From positions 1-6,037 of the forward strand of contig JAOUGG010000180.1 of the NCBI GenBank assembly GCA_029857855.1: a stretch of 6,037 nucleotides of DNA, read 5' to 3'. Within the stretch, counting starts at the first letter, position 1, and every line of letters begins with the position of its first letter. The notes beneath the pieces are model-generated. The model did not search any database, was not told where the DNA came from, and worked only from the letters and a program-made list of their open reading frames with translations. The translations under genes were made by a program, and so were the position numbers. This DNA is from Acidimicrobiia bacterium. GTDB lineage: Bacteria > Actinomycetota > Acidimicrobiia > Acidimicrobiales > SZUA-35. Positions 1 through 4,494 of the stretch are shown one piece after another.

Positions 1-1
1 G

Positions 2-1246
2 TCGCTCGATGGTCTGGTTCTGCTCGACGTGCCCGATCACGACTCGATCGAGGTCGGCCATCGACTCGAGATGGAGCGCATCGCCGAACACGCCGACCTG
101 CTGCTCTGGGTCACCGATGCCGAGAAGTACGGCGACAAGGCCATGCACGACTACCTTCGTCGCCTGTCGTATCACGGTGCGGTCACGGCGATGGTGCTCA
201 ACAAGATCGATCTGCTGACCGCCGAGGACACCAAAGCCTGTGTGGTCGACCTTCAGCGGCTGCTGGCCGCCGACGGCCTCCCCGGTGGACCTGTGCTGGC
301 CGTCTCGATGGCGACCGGAGACGGCATTCCCGAGTTGCGTTCGCTGCTGGCCCGGACCGTGGCCGAACGGCGCGCCATGATCGAACGCCTGCGCGCCGAT
401 GTGACCGCAGCCGCCGTGACCCTCCTCGACGACGTCGGGCCGCGCACCGGGTCCGACAGCGTCTCGCCTCGTGTCACCGAACAACTGGCGGCCGAACTCG
501 TCGGCGCCTCCGGTATCGCGGTGGTGACCGACGCCGTCGCAGCCGGCCACCGACGGGATGCGTCGGGGCGGATCGGATGGCCCTTCACCCGGTGGGCGCG
601 CCGGCTCCGGCCCCACCCGCTGCGTCGCCTGCACCTCGGCCGGGGTTCGAGCGGCCGCTCGTCGCTCCCCCAACTCTCGGGTATCCAGATTGCCCGCTCG
701 GAGAACGCCGTCCGCCAGGCGCTGGCCACGGTCAGCGCCGATCTGCCCGATCCGTGGCCCGATCGCATCAGCGAGGTCGGCACGCCGAATCAGGCCCAAC
801 TCAACAATCAGCTGGATTCGGTGGTCGGCGGAGCAGCCCGAGCGGCCGGTGGCGGTCGAACCCCCCGGTGGTGGACCGCGGCCAACGCCCTCCAGGTCGC
901 GCTGGCGGTGACGGCGGTCGTCGGGGCCGTCTGGTTGGCCCTGCTGGCCTTTGGCGCCTATCTCCGCCTCCCCGACGTGCCCACCCCCGACATCGCCGAC
1001 ACCGGAATCCCCTACCCGACGACCATGCTCGTCGGGGGTCTCGTGCTTGGCCTGGTGTTGGCCGCCGTGTTCCGCCAAGTGGTGGCGATCGGAGCCCGCC
1101 GTCGAGCCTCCACCATGCGGGCCGACGCGGAGGCCGCGGTGGCGCAGGTCGCGCGTGACCTCGTCGTCGATCCGGTCGATCAGGAGTTGGCGGTCCGCAG
1201 CCGTCTGCACGAGTTGTTGACGACCGCCGCGGCGGGAGGGTCATGA
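2..1246 (+). CDS. Dynamin/YfjP-like membrane GTPase, 5' end cut by window
   Basis: The reading frame is open from the first base, so the true start and the P-loop (G1) lie upstream; 414 residues are visible. Residues 5-15 hold a G3-type segment, LVLLDVPDHDS, with DVPD where many GTPases have DxxG. NKID at 67-70 is the G4 guanine-specificity motif, and VSMATGDG at 101-108 is in the G5 position. After a helical middle section comes a basic, Trp-containing stretch (about 191-213, GWPFTRWARRLRP then PLRRLHLG) that I associate with actinobacterial dynamin-like GTPases. Two hydrophobic segments (about 295-321 and 341-363) form a probable membrane hairpin, followed by an Ala/Arg-rich helical tail. 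By family this should be a membrane-anchored GTP hydrolase; its cellular role is not established and I infer none. It overlaps the next gene by four bases (ATGA), which implies one transcript and coupled translation. In this class the relatives I know often occur as tandem GTPase genes, so a second one may lie just upstream. Confidence 0.85.
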   Translation, partial: SLDGLVLLDVPDHDSIEVGHRLEMERIAEHADLLLWVTDAEKYGDKAMHDYLRRLSYHGAVTAMVLNKIDLLTAEDTKACVVDLQRLLAADGLPGGPVLAVSMATGDGIPELRSLLARTVAERRAMIERLRADVTAAAVTLLDDVGPRTGSDSVSPRVTEQLAAELVGASGIAVVTDAVAAGHRRDASGRIGWPFTRWARRLRPHPLRRLHLGRGSSGRSSLPQLSGIQIARSENAVRQALATVSADLPDPWPDRISEVGTPNQAQLNNQLDSVVGGAARAAGGGRTPRWWTAANALQVALAVTAVVGAVWLALLAFGAYLRLPDVPTPDIADTGIPYPTTMLVGGLVLGLVLAAVFRQVVAIGARRRASTMRADAEAAVAQVARDLVVDPVDQELAVRSRLHELLTTAAAGGS

Positions 1247-1650
1247 CGGGATCGGTCGACTACCTCAGCGCCGAGTGGTTTCGAGACGCGGATGAGGCCC
1301 TGGCCGGCCTGACCCCGATTCCGAGCGCGGTGACCGTGTCGGTTCGGGTCGTCGATCTGCCTCGGGAGCGCGACGACGTGCCCTACCGGCTCATCCTGGG
1401 CCCGGACCGGGTTCGTATCGTGGCCGACGGACACGACGATCTCACCGACGGCGATAGGGATGCGGTCACCCTGACCATGTCGTACGCCATCGCGTCGGCC
1501 ATCGCCCGCGCCGAGATCGGGGCCCAACGAGCCTTCCTCGACGGCGAGGTCCGCCTTGGGGGCGACACCACGGCCCTTCTCGGACATCAGGCGCAGCTGG
1601 CCGAGATCGAAGACCGCCTCGGCGAGCTCCGGGCCCGAACCCGCTACTGA
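1243..1650 (+). CDS. Small SCP2-like (sterol carrier protein fold) protein
   Basis: This is a 135-residue soluble protein with no signal peptide or membrane segment. The order of elements resembles SCP2 sterol-binding domains: an N-terminal helix (YLSAEWFRDADEAL, 7-20), alternating strands (VTVSVRVVD and PYRLILGPDRVRIVA, about 30-61), a strand with VTLTMSYAIASAIARAE (75-91), then the most family-like part, AQRAFLDGEVRLGGDTTALL (94-113), which matches the usual pattern of a G-x-(L/V/I)-(K/R)-(V/L)-x-G-D turn before the last helix. SCP2 domains bind lipids or fatty acyl ligands in a hydrophobic tunnel; no ligand can be named here. The ATG lies inside the stop codon of the GTPase gene, with GGAGG at 1235-1239 only three bases ahead, an unusually short spacing that fits translation by reinitiation. 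Co-expression with a membrane GTPase suggests a shared membrane or lipid task, but that is inference. The family call is from pattern memory only. Confidence 0.72.
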   Translation: MTGSVDYLSAEWFRDADEALAGLTPIPSAVTVSVRVVDLPRERDDVPYRLILGPDRVRIVADGHDDLTDGDRDAVTLTMSYAIASAIARAEIGAQRAFLDGEVRLGGDTTALLGHQAQLAEIEDRLGELRARTRY

Positions 1651-1666
1651 GCCGACCCGACACGGG

Positions 1667-1672
1667 TACCCT
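1667..1672 (+). promoter_or_regulatory. Leaderless-type -10 box (TACCCT) of the DNA glycosylase gene
   Basis: TACCCT fits the actinobacterial TANNNT -10 pattern. Seven bases (GGCTGCC) separate it from the ATG at 1680, so transcription would start at or next to the A of the start codon and give a leaderless mRNA. No Shine-Dalgarno precedes the ATG, which agrees. I see no good -35. The box overlaps an 8-bp palindrome, GGGTACCC (1664-1671). Confidence 0.55.
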
Positions 1673-1679
1673 GGCTGCC

Positions 1680-2531
1680 ATGCCGGAGATCCCGGAAGTT
1701 CAGGCCCACAGCGAGCGAATGACCAAGGCGTTGGCCGGATGGACCCTCCACCGGTTCGAACCGCTGAACTTCGCCGTGCTCAAGACCTTCAACCCACCCC
1801 CCGACGGGGCGGTCGGTCACCGGCTCGTCACCGTCGGGCGGCGGGCCAAGTATCTGATGATGGAGTTCGACAACGGCCACCGCCATGTCGTCCATCTCAT
1901 GCAGGGCGGCCGCCTGCGACCCGACGAGAAACGATCGAGAAAACCCAAGTTCGGATTGGCCCGATGGGTGTTCACCGACGACAACGGCGAGGACCAGGCC
2001 TGGCTCCTGACCGAGGCCGGCACCGAGCGCAAGGCCGGCGTGTGGGTGGTCGACGGCGACCCGCTGCCGGTCGAACCACTGGACCGGCTCGGCCCCGAGG
2101 CCACCGGGATCAGCCGCGACGAACTCGCCGAACTCCTCGGCACCCACTCCCGCCGGATCCACGGCCTGCTCCGGGAGCAGACCGTGATCGCCGGACTCGG
2201 GCGGATGCTGGCCAATGAGATCTGCTACGAGGCGAAGCTGTCACCGTTCGCCAACGCGTCGAAGCTCGACGCCGACGAGATCGACCGGCTCCACGCCGCC
2301 ATCGGCACCGTGGTGGAGGCCGCCACCGACCACGAGCGCACCCTGGACGACATCGGCAAGAGCGCGGATCGTCCATCCAAGGTCCACAACCGCGCCGGCG
2401 AACCGTGCACCGGGTGCGACGGCACCGTCCACACCGTCGAGTACCGCCGCTACACGGTCTACTACTGCCCGACCGAACAGACCGGCGGCAAGATCCTCGC
2501 CGACAACACGACGAGTAAGTTCCTCAAATAG
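1680..2531 (+). CDS. Fpg/Nei-family DNA glycosylase with altered zinc finger
   Basis: Base-excision-repair glycosylase of the Fpg/Nei fold, expected to remove oxidised bases and nick the abasic site by beta/delta elimination; 283 residues, a normal length. It begins MPEIPEV: Pro2 (the catalytic N-terminal proline after Met removal) and Glu3 are present. The beta-hairpin lysine is Lys57 (GRRAKYL), followed by HLMQGGRLR at 72-80 where Fpg usually has HLGMTGRL. The H2TH region spans about 165-190 (REQTVIAGLGRMLANE...); Arg175 replaces the usual DNA-phosphate-contacting Asn of GxGN. The C-terminal zinc finger reads CTGC (243-246), then YYCPTEQ (261-267): Cys243, Cys246 and Cys263 are kept but the fourth ligand is Glu266. 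Arg256-Arg257 are candidates for the finger arginine. A 17-residue tail (TGGKILAD... to the end) extends past the finger, as in an actinobacterial subgroup with VHNRAGxPC. Substrate range (8-oxoguanine or oxidised pyrimidines) cannot be read from sequence, so I give no mutM or nei symbol. It appears to be separately transcribed from the upstream pair, 29 bp away, and converges on mdh. Confidence 0.9.
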   Translation: MPEIPEVQAHSERMTKALAGWTLHRFEPLNFAVLKTFNPPPDGAVGHRLVTVGRRAKYLMMEFDNGHRHVVHLMQGGRLRPDEKRSRKPKFGLARWVFTDDNGEDQAWLLTEAGTERKAGVWVVDGDPLPVEPLDRLGPEATGISRDELAELLGTHSRRIHGLLREQTVIAGLGRMLANEICYEAKLSPFANASKLDADEIDRLHAAIGTVVEAATDHERTLDDIGKSADRPSKVHNRAGEPCTGCDGTVHTVEYRRYTVYYCPTEQTGGKILADNTTSKFLK

Positions 2532-2549
2532 AAGCGACGGTCAACACCG

Positions 2550-2570
2550 CGAGTTTGCGAAGCAAACTCG
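2550..2570. terminator. Perfect 9-bp hairpin with GAA loop, downstream of the glycosylase gene
   Basis: CGAGTTTGC (2550-2558) pairs perfectly with GCAAACTCG (2562-2570) around the triloop GAA. It starts 19 bases after the glycosylase stop and is symmetrical enough to act from either strand. There is no T-tract on either side, so a classical intrinsic terminator is not shown; a T-less terminator or a palindromic repeat are both possible. A weak 4-bp hairpin (CGGT/ACCG, 2538-2549) abuts it upstream. The core GCGAAGC is the sequence of a known, exceptionally stable DNA mini-hairpin. Confidence 0.55.
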
Positions 2571-2574
2571 TTGA

Positions 2575-2593
2575 GGTCCGGCTCCGCCGGACC
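2575..2593. terminator. Perfect 8-bp GC-rich hairpin with TCC loop, downstream of mdh
   Basis: GGTCCGGC (2575-2582) pairs perfectly with GCCGGACC (2586-2593) around TCC. It lies five bases past the mdh stop codon (minus strand) and four bases (TTGA) from the neighbouring hairpin at 2550-2570. Position and strength suit transcription termination or 3'-end protection of mdh mRNA, again without a T-run. It would also serve the convergent glycosylase transcript. Confidence 0.55.
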
Positions 2594-2598
2594 GGCCG

Positions 2599-3591
2599 CT
2601 ACTTGATCAGGCCGAGACCCTTCACGGTGTCTCGCTCCTCGACCAGCTCGGCCGCCGAGGCATCGATTCTGGCCCGGCTGAAGTCGTCGATGTCGAGGCC
2701 CTGAACGATGGCGTACTCGCCGCCCTTCACCGTGCACGGGAAGCTGGAGATGATGCCCTCGGGCACGTCGTAGGAGCCGTCGGAGGGAACCGACATCGAC
2801 ACCCAATCGCCATCGGGGGTGCCGAGCGCCCAGTCGTGCATGTGATCGATGGCCGCATTGGCGGCCGAGGCGGCCGACGACGCACCGCGGGCCTCGATGA
2901 TGGCGGCACCGCGCTTGGCCACAGTCGGGATGAAGTCGTTCTCGACCCAGGCCATGTCGTCGACGACCTCGATGGCGTTGCGGCCGTTGACCTCGCAGTG
3001 GAACAAATCGGGGTACTGGGTGCTCGAATGGTTGCCCCAGATCGTCATCTTCTTGATGTCGTTGACCGACGACCCGGTCTTGTTGGCCAGCTGACTCATC
3101 GCCCGGTTGTGGTCGAGGCGGGTCATGGCGTTGAACTGGTGGGGGTCGATGGCGGGGGCGGCGTTCATGGCGATGAGCGCGTTGGTGTTGGCCGGGTTGC
3201 CGACGACCAGCACCTTGATGTCGGAAGAGGCGTTGTCGTTGATGGCCTTGCCCTGGGGACCAAAGATTCCGCCGTTGGCCTCGAGCAGGTCCGCTCGCTC
3301 CATACCCGCCTTACGGGGCATGGCCCCCACCAGCAGCGCGTAGTCGGCGTCTCCGAAGGCCACTGCGGCGTCGTCGGTCTTGACCATCCCGGCCAGCAGC
3401 GGAAACGCGCAGTCCTCCAGCTCCATGGCCACGCCGTCGAGTGCGCCGAGGGCCGGCGTGATCTCGAGCATCTGGAGGATCACCGGCTGGTCCGGACCGA
3501 GGAGATGGCCGGAGGCGATGCGGAACAACAGGCTGTAGCCGATCTGGCCGGCGGCGCCGGTCACCGTCACTCGAGCTGGGGATGTGGACAC
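2599..3591 (-). CDS. mdh: Malate dehydrogenase (NAD-dependent, LDH-like family)
   Basis: Cytoplasmic TCA-cycle enzyme that interconverts malate and oxaloacetate with NAD(H). I place the start at the GTG at 3591-3589, giving 330 residues ([20 protein letters not shown]...), because AAGGAG lies seven bases before it; an in-frame GTG at 3609 would add six residues (MRRSRI) but has no comparable ribosome site. The Rossmann nucleotide loop is GAAGQIG (12-18). Glu43 (MLEI) ends the second strand, as expected for NAD rather than NADP. Substrate arginines sit in the mobile loop [13 protein letters not shown] (Arg93, Arg99) and at Arg158 (TRLDHNRA), with Asp160 and His188 ([11 protein letters not shown]) as the catalytic pair. 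GNPANTNAL (131-139) is the conserved central segment. All key residues are intact and the length is normal for the actinobacterial type. The gene is alone on its strand here, divergent from xth and convergent with the glycosylase, so it is probably monocistronic. Confidence 0.96.
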   Translation of the reverse strand: MSTSPARVTVTGAAGQIGYSLLFRIASGHLLGPDQPVILQMLEITPALGALDGVAMELEDCAFPLLAGMVKTDDAAVAFGDADYALLVGAMPRKAGMERADLLEANGGIFGPQGKAINDNASSDIKVLVVGNPANTNALIAMNAAPAIDPHQFNAMTRLDHNRAMSQLANKTGSSVNDIKKMTIWGNHSSTQYPDLFHCEVNGRNAIEVVDDMAWVENDFIPTVAKRGAAIIEARGASSAASAANAAIDHMHDWALGTPDGDWVSMSVPSDGSYDVPEGIISSFPCTVKGGEYAIVQGLDIDDFSRARIDASAAELVEERDTVKGLGLIK

Positions 3592-3598
3592 GATGCGA

Positions 3599-3604
3599 CT
3601 CCTT
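3599..3604 (-). promoter_or_regulatory. Shine-Dalgarno that decides the mdh start
   Basis: Read on the minus strand this is AAGGAG, followed by TCGCATC and then GTG at 3591. The seven-base spacing is ideal. It lies inside the six extra codons of the longer reading frame, so the downstream GTG is the better start. Confidence 0.8.
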
Positions 3605-3636
3605 CTCACCGACTCGTTCGGTGGCGTTCACCGCCG

Positions 3637-3642
3637 ATCGTA
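3637..3642 (-). promoter_or_regulatory. mdh: Candidate -10 box (TACGAT) for mdh
   Basis: On the minus strand TACGAT fits TANNNT and would place the transcript start near 3630, giving a leader of roughly 40 bases that contains the AAGGAG site. No convincing -35 is visible at the usual spacing, so this rests on one hexamer and its position. Confidence 0.35.
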
Positions 3643-3652
3643 GCCGCTCGCA

Positions 3653-3664
3653 GCCGGTACCGGC
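3653..3664. promoter_or_regulatory. 12-bp perfect palindrome in the mdh/xth divergent region
   Basis: GCCGGTACCGGC is perfectly self-complementary, and after one mismatch (A/A) on each side GC pairs with GC again, giving an 18-bp imperfect dyad (3650-3667). It lies just upstream of the candidate mdh -10 and about 22 bases upstream of the xth -10, where a regulator could affect both genes. No known operator consensus is recognised. Confidence 0.35.
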
Positions 3665-3685
3665 AGCTCAACGGCTGCTCGCTCC

Positions 3686-3691
3686 TATCCT
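3686..3691 (+). promoter_or_regulatory. xth: Leaderless-type -10 box (TATCCT) of xth
   Basis: TATCCT fits TANNNT well and ends eight bases before the ATG at 3700, so the transcript probably begins at or within a base or two of the start codon. No Shine-Dalgarno is present ahead of the ATG. It closely resembles the glycosylase box TACCCT at 1667 in both sequence and geometry. Confidence 0.5.
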
Positions 3692-3699
3692 GCGACGGA

Positions 3700-4494
3700 A
3701 TGCGCATCGCCAGCTGGAACGTCAACTCGCTGCGGTCCCGCGTCGACCTGGTCGGCCGCGTGCTCGATCGACTGGAACCCGACGTGATCCTCGTCCAGGA
3801 GACGAAATGTCGGAACCAACACTTCGACGACCTTCGTCACAATCTGTTCACCGTGCGGGGCTACGAGGTCGCCCACCACGGTCGCGACCACTGGAACGGG
3901 GTGGCCATCGCCTCTCGCATCGGACTGCGATCGGTCGAGGTCGGATTCAGTGGCGCCCAACAGCCGCCGTTCGACGAGGCCCGGCTGATCACCGCCGAGG
4001 TCGGAGCCGCCTCGACGAGCCTGCGCGTGGTGTCACTCTACGTTCCCAACGGCCGGGCGCTCCACGATCCCCACTACCTCTACAAGCTGGTGTGGCTGGA
4101 ACGTCTGCGCGGTGATGCCATCACCCGGGGCTGGCTCGACTCGCCAACGGTGCTCGCCGGCGACTTCAACGTGGCTCCGACCGATCAGGATCTCTACGAT
4201 CCGCGCCGGTGGCGGGGAAAGAAGCATGCATCGCCACCCGAGCGGGCGGCCATCGCCGCGCTCGGCGATCTCGGTTTCGTCGACGCCGCCCGCACCCTCA
4301 ACCCGGACACACCCGAGTTCACCTGGTGGAACTACCGCCAAATCCTGGCCGACGACCGGGGGCTCCGCATCGACTTGTCTCTGATCTCGGCGCCGCTGTG
4401 GCCGAGGGTCGCGGCGTGTTGGGTCGATCGGGAGGCCAGGGCCGCCGACCACCCGTCCGACCACGCACCGCTGATCACGGATCTGATCGACTGA
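3700..4494 (+). CDS. xth: Exodeoxyribonuclease III-type AP endonuclease
   Basis: A 264-residue member of the Mg-dependent exonuclease/endonuclease/phosphatase fold, expected to cut 5' to abasic sites and trim 3' blocked ends in base excision repair. The ATG at 3700 begins the family-typical MRIASWNVNSLRSR; the frame is open far upstream across the antisense of mdh, but that part is not protein-like. Active-site residues visible: Asn7 (WNVN), metal-binding Glu34 (VQETK), Tyr114 (SLYVPNG), Asp155 and Asn157 (AGDFNVAP), Asp225 (RIDLSLIS), and Asp254-His255 (PSDHAPL). TWWNYR at 208-213 matches the conserved DNA-binding loop motif. Length is normal (about 250-270) and nothing is missing. It is divergent from mdh with 108 bp between the start codons, and its last 20 bases overlap the 3' end of the ABC transporter gene on the other strand. 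It complements the glycosylase 1.2 kb upstream, which acts one step earlier in the same pathway. Confidence 0.95.
   Translation: MRIASWNVNSLRSRVDLVGRVLDRLEPDVILVQETKCRNQHFDDLRHNLFTVRGYEVAHHGRDHWNGVAIASRIGLRSVEVGFSGAQQPPFDEARLITAEVGAASTSLRVVSLYVPNGRALHDPHYLYKLVWLERLRGDAITRGWLDSPTVLAGDFNVAPTDQDLYDPRRWRGKKHASPPERAAIAALGDLGFVDAARTLNPDTPEFTWWNYRQILADDRGLRIDLSLISAPLWPRVAACWVDREARAADHPSDHAPLITDLID

Noticed and set aside
253..783. Minus-strand 176-codon frame opposite the GTPase gene
   Set aside because: The composition is typical of antisense high-GC shadows, and the plus strand carries clear G4/G5 motifs in the same region.
3592..3609. Upstream GTG start for mdh (six extra residues MRRSRI)
   Set aside because: The extra codons contain the AAGGAG ribosome site for the downstream GTG, and malate dehydrogenases of this type start close to the [11 protein letters not shown] segment.
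2836..3699. Long open frame antisense to mdh, continuous with xth and apparently extending it to 552 codons
   Set aside because: It is the mirror of high-GC codon usage in mdh. The translation is low-complexity (Val/Gly/Asp/His-rich), resembles no protein, and the true xth start with the family-typical MRIASWN is at 3700.
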